NCBI RefSeq assembly: GCF_002019645.1
Contig: NZ_KV917374.1
Span: forward strand, 4,561,161-4,625,160
DNA: 64,000 bases
Source of the DNA: Litchfieldia alkalitelluris
Lineage (GTDB): Bacteria; Bacillota; Bacilli; Bacillales; Bacillaceae_L
Reading direction: 5' to 3'
Shown here piece by piece: positions 29,580-38,681 of the stretch (position 1 is its first letter; each line of letters opens with the position of its first letter). Under the pieces are notes generated by a model. That model was not told the DNA's origin, did no database searches, and saw only the letters and a program-made list of their open reading frames with translations. A program made the translations under genes and the position numbers.

Positions 29580-30041
29580 TGCTTTTAGATAGTCTTGATT
29601 ACACGTTTATAATGGACTGTCTAAATATATTCTTCGTTGGTTTGGTATGTATTTACCTTTAGCGATCTCTACACTCTTTTTATTGTATTTCTAATTTCAA
29701 TATCCATTCAGCTTTTATTACATAATGAATTTATTATTTCCCTTGTATGCCGGGAGACCCTTATACTTTTTAAATTATAAAATCTATATTAATATTGAGA
29801 TGAGTGAATTGCTTATGGTTCTCCACTTTGTTACCTTTAATAAAGGTCGAATTTAACACCTATGATATTGATTTTTACAAAACATATTTATGAATGTATA
29901 CAGATACATATTGTTTATTATGCAAAGGACACTCTTTCTTTACTGGATAGTTTTCCATCAACCGCAAACTTTGCACTGATTTTTTAAAGGAAGAGAACAA
30001 AAACTATGGGGAATTATGAGATTACTACATAACCAAAGGGG
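29580..30041. other. gene-free gap before the chromate transporter
   Basis: About 460 bp, A+T-rich. The only structures I see are an imperfect stem AGATAGTC/GACTGTCT (29588-29623) upstream of the antiporter and a short palindromic CCTTTAATAAAGG near 29840. There is no recognisable riboswitch. Confidence 0.5.
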
Positions 30042-31244
30042 ATGATTACCATAACAAATTTGAAAGAGAACAAGCTAAAGGCCTTATTAGAAATTTTACT
30101 GGTCTCTACCAGACTTGGACTTTCTTCATTTGGAGGCCCTGTTGCGCATTTAGGGTATTTTCATGAAGAATATATACGTAGAAGAAACTGGATGGATGAA
30201 AAGAGTTATGCTGATTTAGTTGCACTGTGTCAGTTTCTACCAGGTCCAGCAAGTAGTCAGGTGGGAATTGGAATCGGAGTAATGCGTGCTGGTGTTTTAG
30301 GAGGGATTGTTTCATTTTTAGGATTTACACTCCCTTCAGTGATAGCCCTCATTATTTTTGCGGTATTACTTAATAACTATGGTTTAACAGATGCTGGCTG
30401 GATACGTGGCCTAAAAATTGTAGCTGTTGTGGTTGTCGCTCATGCAATCCTAGGAATGGCAAAGAATTTGACTCCTGATGTGAAAAGAAAAACAATTGCT
30501 TTATTTGCAATTGTCGTCACCTTACTGTGGCAAACAGTATTTACTCAGGTAGGAGTCATTTTATTGGCTGGTTTTGTGGGTTTTCTTATTTATAGGCACC
30601 ATACGATAGACGATCACTCAGAAGATGTGAAGTTTCCCATTTCACGACGATTTGCTGTGATCTGTTTAAGCCTTTTCTTCTGTTTATTAATTGCGCTGCC
30701 TCTATTGAGGGAAGCAACTAATATAAGTTGGATTGCCATGTTTGATAGCTTCTACCGTTCGGGGGCATTAGTATTTGGGGGAGGACATGTTGTCTTACCA
30801 CTTCTTGAGCGAGAATTTGTTCCAACAGGCTGGCTAACTGAAGAAGAATTTCTCTCTGGTTATGGTGCAGCACAAGCCGTACCTGGACCATTATTTACAT
30901 TTGCTGCTTATATCGGTGCTGTCATTAATGGCTGGCAAGGAGGACTGCTTGCCACATTTGCAATTTTCTTACCTGCTTTTCTTTTAATTTTAGGAACATT
31001 GCCATTTTGGAATTCATTACGCCGCAATCCAAAGATTAAGGGTGCATTAATGGGTGTTAATGCCGCAGTTGTCGGAATCCTAATTGCAGCATTATATCAT
31101 CCTATTTGGACGAATTCGATATTATCAGTTGGTGATTTTGCCTTTGCTGCCATTTTATTTAGCATGTTAGTTTTCTGGAAGCTGCCTCCGTGGATAATTG
31201 TGGTTACTGGAGCGATTGGTGGTTTCTTACTTTCATTAATTTAG
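30042..31244 (+). CDS. chrA: chromate transporter ChrA, fused two-domain form
   Basis: Two homologous CHR domains (about 15-185 and 210-395), each with the family motif: FGGPVAHLGYFHEEYI in the first and FGGGHVVLPLLEREF in the second, and each followed by PGP (FLPGPASSQVG and AVPGPLFTFAAYIG). The family exports chromate by a proton-motive mechanism; sulfate is a related anion. The start is ambiguous: ATG at 30042 directly abuts AAAGGGG, and TTG seven codons later is better spaced. It is monocistronic with its own terminator. Confidence 0.9.
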   Translation: MITITNLKENKLKALLEILLVSTRLGLSSFGGPVAHLGYFHEEYIRRRNWMDEKSYADLVALCQFLPGPASSQVGIGIGVMRAGVLGGIVSFLGFTLPSVIALIIFAVLLNNYGLTDAGWIRGLKIVAVVVVAHAILGMAKNLTPDVKRKTIALFAIVVTLLWQTVFTQVGVILLAGFVGFLIYRHHTIDDHSEDVKFPISRRFAVICLSLFFCLLIALPLLREATNISWIAMFDSFYRSGALVFGGGHVVLPLLEREFVPTGWLTEEEFLSGYGAAQAVPGPLFTFAAYIGAVINGWQGGLLATFAIFLPAFLLILGTLPFWNSLRRNPKIKGALMGVNAAVVGILIAALYHPIWTNSILSVGDFAFAAILFSMLVFWKLPPWIIVVTGAIGGFLLSLI

Positions 31245-31277
31245 AAAAGATGCGGAGTTTTGCCGCATCTTTTTTAT
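31245..31277 (+). terminator. terminator of chrA
   Basis: AAAGATGCGGAGTTTTGCCGCATCTTTTTT is one compact hairpin with T run (written here as its two arms AAAGATGCGG and CCGCATCTTT). Confidence 0.88.
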
Positions 31278-31433
31278 TTTTTCTCTAAGTCCTTTTTTAT
31301 GCCGTAAGATTAAGAAAAATGTCTATTAGTCCATGAAGTACCAGTTATGGAAGGAATAATTTTTATAAAACAAAGCTGTTTGAGAAAAAGTAGTTAAGAA
31401 AGATATTTGTATATGAAAGGGGCGGGTTATTTA

Positions 31434-32309
31434 ATGTTCTATCATGTGAAAGAACTTCAATATAATGCAAAACCATCAAATCCGGATCCAGTATATGCTA
31501 AAAAACTACAAGAAATCCTTGGTGGGCAATATGGTGAAATGTCTGTTATGATGCAATACCTTTTTCAAGGCTGGAATTGTAGAGCCGAGAGTAAATATAG
31601 AGATATGATTCTTGATATCGCTACTGAAGAAATAGCCCATGTCGAAATGATTGCTACGATGATTGCTCAGCTATTAGATGGAGCACCTGCAGGAGATCAA
31701 GAACAAGGTGCACAAGATCCAGCAGTTCAAGCCGTATTAGGTGGAATGAATCCTCAACACGCGATTGTTAATGGTCTTGGTGCACAACCAAATGATAGTG
31801 TTGGTTTCCCGTGGACAGCTCGCTACACGATCGCAAGTGGGAATTTATTAGCAGATTTCCGTGCTAATTTGAATGCTGAGTCTCAAGGAAGACTTCAGGT
31901 TTGTCGTTTATATGAAATGACAACCGATCCTGGCGTAAGAGATATGTTATCATTTCTAATCGCTAGAGATACAATGCATCAAAATCAATGGATGGCTGCA
32001 ATTGAAGAACTAGAACAAACACAAGGTGCTGTCGTACCAAGTTCATTTAATCAAGAATACGAAAAGCAGGAAGTTTCCTACTCCTTCATGAACTATTCTC
32101 AAGGTGAAGAAAGTAGTACAGGTCGATGGGCAAATGGACCATCGTTAGACGGACAAGCTAACTTTGAGTACATCCAAAACCCTAAAGCTATGGGACAAAA
32201 GCCGCAACTTGCTCCAGCTCCAAACTATATCCATGGAACTCCACCATTAGACATGCGATTAATGCAAGGTGCAGGAAAAATGGAACCTGGTCAATCGTTC
32301 TTACAATAA
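31434..32309 (+). CDS. manganese catalase (YdbD-like)
   Basis: A non-heme dimanganese catalase that splits hydrogen peroxide. The ferritin-like metal ligands are visible: Glu in GGQYGEMSVMMQYLF, the EEIAHVE helix, Glu in NLNAESQGRLQVCRLYE and ARDTMHQNQW. The sequence MFYHVKELQYNAKPSNPDPV is the typical start of the family, so I place the start at ATG 31434 rather than 31407, although the GAAAGGGGCGGG site lies a little far upstream. The 291-aa length is normal. In spore formers, homologues are general-stress or coat-associated. It ends at a strong terminator. Confidence 0.92.
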   Translation: MFYHVKELQYNAKPSNPDPVYAKKLQEILGGQYGEMSVMMQYLFQGWNCRAESKYRDMILDIATEEIAHVEMIATMIAQLLDGAPAGDQEQGAQDPAVQAVLGGMNPQHAIVNGLGAQPNDSVGFPWTARYTIASGNLLADFRANLNAESQGRLQVCRLYEMTTDPGVRDMLSFLIARDTMHQNQWMAAIEELEQTQGAVVPSSFNQEYEKQEVSYSFMNYSQGEESSTGRWANGPSLDGQANFEYIQNPKAMGQKPQLAPAPNYIHGTPPLDMRLMQGAGKMEPGQSFLQ

Positions 32310-32310
32310 A

Positions 32311-32341
32311 TATAAAACCCTCTAGCAATAGAGGGTTTTAA
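32311..32341 (+). terminator. terminator of the Mn catalase gene
   Basis: AAACCCTCTA and TAGAGGGTTTT pair around GCAA. Confidence 0.88.
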
Positions 32342-32361
32342 CAATATAAATAAGATCCATC

Positions 32362-33852
32362 TTATGAGTTGTTAACTTTCATTATTTCTTCTTCTTCATT
32401 TTCCTCTAATATCTTAACTAATTTATCTATGCTAGTACGAGGAGTTAAAATATATAAAATATCTCCTTCTCTTAGAACTGTATTTCCTTTAGGTGTTATT
32501 AGTTTTTCAGATCTAATAATTGCATTGATTAAAATTGTAGTAGGAAAATCAATGTCGACAATCTTTTTATTAATAATAGATGATTTTTCAACGACTTCAT
32601 ATTCAATAATTTCTGCATTTGCTTTTCCAATCGATACTAGTTCTAACGTATGCATCGGCTGTGGCTTCACAGGTCCAGTTAGTCCAAGCTTTCGAGCCAT
32701 GATAGAAATGGTTGATCCTTGGATTAAGGCTGAAGTTAACACAACGAAGAAAACGACATTAAAGAAAATCTGACTATCTGGAAGCCCTGCGATCATTGGG
32801 AAAGTGGCCAATACAATTGGTACTGCTCCTCTTAACCCTGCCCAAGATAGAAAAAGTTTTTCTCGGTTGGTATACCCCATTTTAATGGTTGATAAGTACA
32901 CAGCAAGCGGTCTAGCAACAACGATTAAGATAATCGCTAGTAATACTCCCTTACTAATTACATCTAATGTAAATAGCTGACTTGGAAATACCAATAATCC
33001 TAAAATCACAAACATCAATATCTGCATCATCCAAGCAAATCCTTCGTTAAAACGGAAAATTGAATGACGATAGGTTAATTCCTTGTTTCCAATTAATAAT
33101 GCAGCAACATAAACAGCAAGTAAACCACTTGCATTAAATAAAGCAGTCACACTATACGTAAGCAATGCAAATGCTAAGGCGAATACTGGATAGAGACCAC
33201 TTGAATCTAAATTGATCCTGTTTATCCCAAATGTAGCAATTTTCCCAAAAAGAAGTCCTAATAGTAAACCAATCCCCATTTGCCAAAAGAAAGATAAAAT
33301 TAGAAGAAAGGCATTGCTTTCACTAGTAGTTAGAAGTTGAATAAATGTAATGGTTAAAAAAACTGCCATCGGATCATTTGTACCCGATTCTGCCTCTAGT
33401 GTCGCCCCTAACCTCGCTTTAATATTTTGACCCTTCAGTACTGCGAAAACAGCGGCAGCATCGGTGGAACCAACAATGGAGCCGAATAAAAAGGCAGCAT
33501 ACCATGGGACATCAAAAATCAGTTTTGCAGCTATCGCAACAATGGATGTTGTAATAACAACTCCTAGCGTAGCTAATGATAAAGATGGAACAAGGACTGC
33601 TTTTACGGTCTTCCATTTTGTTTGCAGACCACCTTCAAACAAGATAATTATAAGTGCTATAACACCAATCAACTGTGCAAGATTCTGATTTTCAAAGTGA
33701 ATGACACCTAGTCCGTCACTTCCAAAAATCATCCCAACCGCAATAAATAGTACTAGGGCTGGAACACCTAATCGCGTTGAAAATTTTGTAGTGACAACCC
33801 CAACAATTAGTAGTGTAGCTGCTAATAAAATAAAATAATCAATATCTAGCAT
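32362..33852 (-). CDS. potassium/proton antiporter (CPA family) with RCK_C domain
   Basis: Twelve or thirteen helices (1-~385), with the CPA Asp region GSIVGSTDAAAVFAVL and AESGTNDPMAVFLT near 130-165, followed by a cytoplasmic RCK_C/TrkA-C regulatory domain (~405-490, VVEKSSIINKKIVDIDFP to ILTPRTSIDKL). The organisation is that of CvrA/NhaP2-type K+/H+ antiporters, whose RCK_C domain senses nucleotides. ATG follows GGGAGGGG. The upstream recombinase gene ends 12 bp before, so the two could share a transcript. Confidence 0.88.
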   Translation of the reverse strand: MLDIDYFILLAATLLIVGVVTTKFSTRLGVPALVLFIAVGMIFGSDGLGVIHFENQNLAQLIGVIALIIILFEGGLQTKWKTVKAVLVPSLSLATLGVVITTSIVAIAAKLIFDVPWYAAFLFGSIVGSTDAAAVFAVLKGQNIKARLGATLEAESGTNDPMAVFLTITFIQLLTTSESNAFLLILSFFWQMGIGLLLGLLFGKIATFGINRINLDSSGLYPVFALAFALLTYSVTALFNASGLLAVYVAALLIGNKELTYRHSIFRFNEGFAWMMQILMFVILGLLVFPSQLFTLDVISKGVLLAIILIVVARPLAVYLSTIKMGYTNREKLFLSWAGLRGAVPIVLATFPMIAGLPDSQIFFNVVFFVVLTSALIQGSTISIMARKLGLTGPVKPQPMHTLELVSIGKANAEIIEYEVVEKSSIINKKIVDIDFPTTILINAIIRSEKLITPKGNTVLREGDILYILTPRTSIDKLVKILEENEEEEIMKVNNS

Positions 33853-33864
33853 GAGTTCCCCTCC

Positions 33865-34416
33865 CTATAAATTGACATCGATCTCAGGTTTTATCTCTTC
33901 TTGCTTCACACCTAAATATTGCTTTGTTTCTGAAGGTGTAGAATGATTGAAGAATCTTTGAAGTATCGAAACTGCAACACCCTTTTTATAAGCATGATAT
34001 CCAAATGTTTTGCGTAAAGAATTCGTCCCAATCTTTTCCTCTATCCCCACTGTTTTTGCAGCGTTATTAATAATTCTATATGCTTGTTGTCTTGTGATTG
34101 GTTGATTTGTTTTAGAGGATTTAAACAGGTAATCATTTTGTTTAAGAGCTGTTTTAGAGAGGTAAGTTAAAATTGCGGCTTTCACTTTTCGGTTAATAAA
34201 TACTTCTGACCGATTATTTGTTGTTTTTAGAAATGTCTTAATTGAACCATCTTCGTTTTGAATATTGCTCACATTTAGATTTAACATTTCGGTGATTTTT
34301 AAGCCTGTATTAATTCCTAGAACAAATAACAAATAGTCCCTAGACGATTGTTCTTTTAATATTTTCTTTATCTCATTTATTTTACTAATATCACGAATAG
34401 GATCTACATGCTCCAC
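33865..34416 (-). CDS. short tyrosine recombinase, catalytic domain only
   Basis: A 183-aa phage-integrase-family protein without the N-terminal DNA-binding domain. The first catalytic box reads NTGLKITEML (Lys where Arg is usual), the second TNSLRKTFGYHAYKKG (Arg kept, the first His replaced by Asn) and FNHSTPSETKQYLG holds His and the Tyr nucleophile. The missing Arg makes normal recombination doubtful, although such short, altered integrases are present in Bacillus genomes. GTG start. A palindrome with 12-bp arms lies 20 bp upstream. The function, perhaps DNA-binding regulation, is unknown. Confidence 0.8.
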   Translation of the reverse strand: MEHVDPIRDISKINEIKKILKEQSSRDYLLFVLGINTGLKITEMLNLNVSNIQNEDGSIKTFLKTTNNRSEVFINRKVKAAILTYLSKTALKQNDYLFKSSKTNQPITRQQAYRIINNAAKTVGIEEKIGTNSLRKTFGYHAYKKGVAVSILQRFFNHSTPSETKQYLGVKQEEIKPEIDVNL

Positions 34417-34435
34417 TTTTCACATCGCTCCCCAA

Positions 34436-34473
34436 GGTTACATAATACTATTATAATACATTATTATGTAACC
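34436..34473. promoter_or_regulatory. 38-bp inverted repeat upstream of the recombinase
   Basis: GGTTACATAATA (34436-34447) and TATTATGTAACC (34462-34473) are perfect 12-bp arms around a 14-bp A+T core that includes a TATAAT-like -10 on the minus strand. It may be an autoregulatory operator or the binding/recombination site of the encoded recombinase. Confidence 0.55.
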
Positions 34474-34497
34474 TACAATTTTAGACCTCCTACATTT

Positions 34498-34695
34498 GAC
34501 ATCTTAAAGGGAAAAATTCCGCTTAAACTGGGAAATATCAACATTTCCCTAAAAATAACGGGAGTTTTGCGCTTATATCAACCTAATCTTTAGATTTAAT
34601 CATATATTAGTGAAGTTAACGGGAATTTCTACCCTTATATCTGCTTCTTAAGCCCCGCTAGTTACATTAAAGGGAATTTCTCCGCTTATGATTTC
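34498..34695 (+). repeat. palindrome-rich dispersed repeat, diverged
   Basis: Short modules GGGAAAAATTCCGCTT, GGGAAATATC, AACGGGAGTTTTGCGCTTAT, AAGGGAATTTCTCCGCTTAT recur with about 50-bp spacing. They share the modules of family B (28172, 41110, 45644) but not the whole order. A fragment of another repeat (GAGCCGATGGGGCCCGGAGC) follows near 34730. Confidence 0.5.
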
Positions 34696-34844
34696 CTATA
34701 CCTTCCGAAGCTACTGAATGATGATCTTGAGCCGATGGGGCCCGGAGCTAACAACAAAAATAGTACATTCTTATCTTTTCAATAAAGTGATCCTTCGTTA
34801 TTGAAGAATCACCCTGTCTTTTACTTAGTCATTGTTATTTAGCC

Positions 34845-35057
34845 TTACACTTTACTTTGACTTTTCGATTCCAACCTTTTTTTATGATTTAAATCAATGA
34901 CTAAATCACCGACACCCATTGCTATGAAACCATTAAGTAATCCGAATGCAGGTATTAGCATATCAGCACCGTTATTGAACAGAGTCATAATTAATAGTAA
35001 CAGGCTAAAAGAAGCAAAAATTAACCCTAATATGTATAAAATTCGACCTACCAGCAA
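34845..35057 (-). CDS. small membrane protein, 70 aa
   Basis: Two hydrophobic helices (about 5-25 and 34-54) and a basic tail (NHKKRLESKSQSKV). TTG start behind GGGTGGGA. I recognise no family. It follows the O-methyltransferase gene on the same strand, 31 bp downstream. Confidence 0.6.
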   Translation of the reverse strand: MLVGRILYILGLIFASFSLLLLIMTLFNNGADMLIPAFGLLNGFIAMGVGDLVIDLNHKKRLESKSQSKV

Positions 35058-35088
35058 TTTTATCCCACCCTTTATAGCGAATTCTATC

Positions 35089-35727
35089 TTATTTGTTTAC
35101 TTTTGATATAGTCATTCCATCTCCAATCGGAATAAGTAGTGACTCTAATTGAGGATGATTTGCTACCGTCTCATTGAATTTTTTCATGATCTCTGTATAT
35201 TTTTTAGGACTAACTGTCTCATCTGCTACACTCCCACCTGCAAGTACGTTATCAGTCACGATTAAGGCACCCGCTTCCGCTAGTCTTATACAGTAGTTTA
35301 GGTAGTTTTGATAATTTTCTTTATCAGCATCAATAAAGAAAAAGTCAAAACTCTGATTTTCATTAACTAATTTTTCAAGACTTTGTAAAGCTGGTCCAGT
35401 AATATAGGATACTTGTTCACCAAAACCGGCTTTAAAAAGATTACTATGTGCTAGTTTCGCATAATTTTCTTCTAACTCAAGTGAAGTTAATTTACCTTCT
35501 CTCCCGAACCCTCTTGCTAAACAAATTCCACTATAACCTCCAAGAGCCCCAATTTCCAATACCCGTTTTGCCCCTGACATCGATACAAGCATAGTAAGCA
35601 GCTTTCCTGAGGAAGGAGATACAGAAATCGACCGCATGCCATTTTCTGTTATTGATAAAAGGACTTCCTCCAAAAGTGCATCTTGATTACTAAATACTGA
35701 ATCAATGTAACTATTAATTTGCTTCAT
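35089..35727 (-). CDS. SAM-dependent O-methyltransferase (COMT-like)
   Basis: A class I methyltransferase of the O-methyltransferase family 3 with motif I VLEIGALGGYSGICLA (near 60-75), the post-I acid LTSLELEENYAKLA, the metal-binding FFFIDADKENYQNYL and TDNVLAGGSVAD. It probably methylates catechol-type hydroxyls in a divalent-metal-dependent way. ATG 35725-35727 is preferred over 35736, because AGAAGGG is then well spaced. Confidence 0.88.
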   Translation of the reverse strand: MKQINSYIDSVFSNQDALLEEVLLSITENGMRSISVSPSSGKLLTMLVSMSGAKRVLEIGALGGYSGICLARGFGREGKLTSLELEENYAKLAHSNLFKAGFGEQVSYITGPALQSLEKLVNENQSFDFFFIDADKENYQNYLNYCIRLAEAGALIVTDNVLAGGSVADETVSPKKYTEIMKKFNETVANHPQLESLLIPIGDGMTISKVNK

Positions 35728-35736
35728 AATCTTCAT

Positions 35737-36055
35737 TTCCCTTCTTATTTAGAGATTGCTCTTTTACTTAAAGGATCAATCTTCAGTTGTCATTATTACA
35801 CACTCTCTGTATACAAACGCATACACGCAATATAGCTTTAATTGTATACACTTGTATACGATATTATCAATCTACTAAACCAAAATCGCCTTATTCTTCA
35901 TCTGAATTGTTCTAGTCTTACTCATTGCACACAAAAATCAATTAAAATATAGTCTTTTTATAAAATTAATAATTCCTTAAAATGACTAGTGTAAAGTTAA
36001 AGAGGTTTACTCCTTTATCAAATTAAGCTATTTTAGTGCTGAAAGAGGTTGTTAT
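35737..36055. other. gene-free gap with TGTATAC motifs
   Basis: About 320 bp. It contains TGTATACA at 35808-35815 and 35843-35850 and TGTATACG at 35853-35860, the last two as ATTGTATACACTTGTATACG. These could be operators for the divergent genes. The remainder is A+T-rich, without clear promoter or RNA structure. Confidence 0.45.
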
Positions 36056-36691
36056 ATGAAAATTGATTCGCCAAAAATACCAAATGATTTACCTTCAAAG
36101 AATTTCCAAGATATTTTATATGAGGAAGACCCAGAGCTTGAATTATGTTTAATTAATGATTCCTCTTTTATTAATGAAGTGCTTTATAGAACGAGATTAT
36201 CTAGAATGGTTATTAAAAATTGCAAGTTTAATGAGACTAACTTTAGTAATATCGATATTACGGATGTTATTTTTGATAATTGCGACTTCTCTAATTGTAA
36301 TTTAAGTCATTCTTCTATTCATAGGGCCGTTTTTAAAAATTGCAAATTACTAGGTGTTGATTTTACAGAATCCCGTTTCGGTCATGTTGAGTTCAACCAA
36401 TCCTTAATGAACTTAGCTACATTCGGTAATTCAAAACTCGAAAAAGTGAAACTTCATGAAAATTCTTTAGTTCATGCAGATTTTTATGATTGTATCTTTA
36501 AGACCGTTGATTTTAAACAATGTGATATTAACAGTGCAAACTTTGAAAAAACATCACTTAAAGGAATTGATATTAGTAATTCTAATTTTGAGTCACTGAC
36601 TGTATCTTTAGCAGATCTTAAGGGCTGTAAAGTATCAACCTTCCAAGCAATTCAATTTGCCTCATTAATTGGCTTGGTTATCACTGATTGA
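36056..36691 (+). CDS. pentapeptide-repeat protein
   Basis: From residue ~45 to ~195 the sequence is a right-handed quadrilateral beta-helix of A(D/N)LXX-like pentapeptides (FNETNFSNIDITDVIFDNCD, CNLSHSSIHRAVFKNCK, ADFYDCIFKTVDF, SANFEKTSL). Members include Qnr/MfpA-type DNA mimics that protect gyrase and many proteins of unknown role; no specific function can be assigned. ATG follows GAAAGAGG. It is monocistronic. Confidence 0.88.
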   Translation: MKIDSPKIPNDLPSKNFQDILYEEDPELELCLINDSSFINEVLYRTRLSRMVIKNCKFNETNFSNIDITDVIFDNCDFSNCNLSHSSIHRAVFKNCKLLGVDFTESRFGHVEFNQSLMNLATFGNSKLEKVKLHENSLVHADFYDCIFKTVDFKQCDINSANFEKTSLKGIDISNSNFESLTVSLADLKGCKVSTFQAIQFASLIGLVITD

Positions 36692-36703
36692 ACTGTTAAA
36701 AAC

Positions 36704-36756
36704 ACTCAAAGTAGCATGAAGTCCAAGCCTCAAACAGATCTTGCTACTTTGGCTTT
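36704..36756 (+). terminator. possible terminator after the pentapeptide gene
   Basis: CAAAGTAGCA and TGCTACTTTG pair around a ~25-nt loop and are followed by a T-rich tract. Confidence 0.55.
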
Positions 36757-36796
36757 CTTAACTAAATAAAATATTGGCTACAACAATAACAAACGA

Positions 36797-37135
36797 TCAT
36801 TTTGTCTCTGATAAAAAGTCGGTTGCCTCGGCAACATCATATGTTTTTAACTGGAGCTTTTTCAATTCACCATTCGTTTCAAAAATAAGTATCGCTGGTG
36901 CTTTTTTAATTTCATATCTTGGATATTTTTTATTGACGCTATCCAAACTTGTGAGATATTCTACCTCCACTACTGGATATTCATTTCCTGCAAACTTACC
37001 AAACTCTTCACTAATATTCTTTTCCCCTTCAACAACAAGCACATAATATTCTGCCCCCTTAGATTGGTTAGAAGAACAGCCAAGTATTGTCATAAAGAGT
37101 AAGAGCATTGAACAAACTAGTATCCATCTTTTCAT
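36797..37135 (-). CDS. small lipoprotein, 112 aa
   Basis: A signal peptide with lipobox MTILGCSS (lipidated Cys20) precedes a soluble domain of about 90 residues with alternating charged and beta-type segments (EYYVLVVEGEKNIS, APAILIFETNGELKKLQLKT), reminiscent of a small thioredoxin-like fold but without CxxC. It lies outside the membrane and its function is unknown. ATG follows AGGAGATC. Confidence 0.75.
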   Translation of the reverse strand: MKRWILVCSMLLLFMTILGCSSNQSKGAEYYVLVVEGEKNISEEFGKFAGNEYPVVEVEYLTSLDSVNKKYPRYEIKKAPAILIFETNGELKKLQLKTYDVAEATDFLSETK

Positions 37136-37194
37136 TTCCGATCTCCTGACATCTTTTTAAATAAGATAAGCCACCAGAAATGGTAGCTTATGAC

Positions 37195-37584
37195 TTAAAG
37201 ATCTTTTTGATCAACATTTAATTCTATTAAATTTCCATCCGGGTCGGCACAGAAAATTTGTGCGAATCCACTTTTCCCATGTGGTTTCTCTAAAGTTTCA
37301 ACTTGATTTTGCTTTAGCCACTTCAGAGTATCATAGTACTTATCAACCCTTAAGGCAAAGTGGCCTTCTCTACTTGATAACCTTTTATCCTGGCGAATGG
37401 TCTGTGAAGAGGGATCGACGATTAGGTGAAGTTGCTGTCCCTCTACTTCATACCAAGCACCTGGAAAATCAAAATCAGGTCGGGGAATTTCTTTTAAACA
37501 TAAAATCTTCCCATAAAAATCTTTCGCCCTTTCCAAGTTAGTAATAGTAAGACTTACATGATGGAGGCATTTATATTTAATCAA
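37195..37584 (-). CDS. VOC family protein (glyoxalase/bleomycin resistance-like)
   Basis: A single vicinal-oxygen-chelate module of about 129 aa with metal-ligand positions His (HHVSLTITNLERAKDFYG), His (QQLHLIVDP) and Glu (DPDGNLIELN). It is a likely dioxygenase or fosfomycin/bleomycin-type protein; the substrate is unknown. I use TTG 37582-37584, spaced 10 nt from AAGGA; GTG 37593 lies too near. It starts 18 bp after the hydrolase stop, so the two are co-transcribed. Confidence 0.85.
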   Translation of the reverse strand: MIKYKCLHHVSLTITNLERAKDFYGKILCLKEIPRPDFDFPGAWYEVEGQQLHLIVDPSSQTIRQDKRLSSREGHFALRVDKYYDTLKWLKQNQVETLEKPHGKSGFAQIFCADPDGNLIELNVDQKDL

Positions 37585-37602
37585 AATCTTCACTTCCTTT
37601 TA

Positions 37603-38466
37603 TTATGTTGATAAGACAGATCCTTTTGTTTTTTTCCATAATAGCAATTCTTCTGTAACTGCTTTTGGGTTGTCCCAATGAACGTTATGTTTTGTATTTG
37701 CGATACCAACAATTTTTAGGTCATTAATCTTTTTTTGTATTTGTTGGATTCCTTTATTTCTTGATAAATCCGTCTCTGGAATCGTTGCATGAAACAACAA
37801 TACAGGACACTTAATGCTTTCATATGTTGTTGAACAAGGCTCCTGGAAAAAAGCTTTTATAGTTGCTAAAAGGCTTAAACAATCAGCTCTTAGCACATAT
37901 TTTTCACCGATCTTTTTAAAGTTAGAGTGGATGATAGAATCAAGATTATTGTCCCATTCCTTTGTGGTGTATTCTTGATATGTTTTCACGACTTCATTCC
38001 ATGAGTTATACTTACTGGATTTTATATATTCTTCCCAATCTATTAAGGCTTTTTCTTCTGTCATTCCATCCACCTGTTCAGGAAACAGATAACCCCCATC
38101 AATCAAAATCACTCCTATTACTTTATCAGGAAATAACTTTGTATAGTTTAGCGCAAGATCTGCTCCCCAAGAATGTCCCATGATGTAAAAAGGTGTTTTA
38201 ACTTTCGTGTTTATTACTTTATCAATCCTTTGTGCGACCGAAGAAAACGTATACTCTTCGTCTGTGGAAAGTACTTCTGTATTACCATGTCCCGGAAGAT
38301 CCAATAAGATAAGGTGAAAGTCTTTCGTAAGAAAATTTTTAAGTCCTAAAAAACTATTTGAATCTCCTGTCATCCCATGAAGACAAACTAAAGTTGGGAG
38401 GTTTCTGTCACCAAATTCATATCCATAAAATGTGTGGTTATTTTCTGTGATTCTAAATTCAGCCAA
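37603..38466 (-). CDS. alpha/beta hydrolase, 287 aa
   Basis: Hydrolase fold with VCLHGMTGDSNSF (oxyanion hole), nucleophile elbow GHSWGADLAL (Ser near 97) and C-terminal His in KHNVHWDNP. ATG follows AAGGAG. It is the first gene of a pair with the VOC protein and is thus probably part of a small-molecule degradation or resistance function. It is distinct in sequence from the hydrolase at 27127. Confidence 0.88.
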   Translation of the reverse strand: MAEFRITENNHTFYGYEFGDRNLPTLVCLHGMTGDSNSFLGLKNFLTKDFHLILLDLPGHGNTEVLSTDEEYTFSSVAQRIDKVINTKVKTPFYIMGHSWGADLALNYTKLFPDKVIGVILIDGGYLFPEQVDGMTEEKALIDWEEYIKSSKYNSWNEVVKTYQEYTTKEWDNNLDSIIHSNFKKIGEKYVLRADCLSLLATIKAFFQEPCSTTYESIKCPVLLFHATIPETDLSRNKGIQQIQKKINDLKIVGIANTKHNVHWDNPKAVTEELLLWKKTKGSVLST

Positions 38467-38681
38467 GCTAATTTCTCCTTTTTAACGATTGATAAGGTTT
38501 GTTAGATAAAAAAGATATTCGATTTATTTCACCGAATCCCTTTTTATTTTGAAAAAGAAAACGACTTCCACAAAAAATAGAATGTCCCCCCCTTCAACTG
38601 CATCGGGCTGTAATACAAACGTTTATGATACATAATTCATGTTAACTATAATAGTACTATCTAAATTAGAAGGGATCTAAT

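Noticed and set aside
29580-30041. yybP-ykoY (Mn2+) or other riboswitch near the antiporter and chrA
   Set aside because: A CCCGGCA-like fragment is present, but the rest of the consensus and folds are missing.
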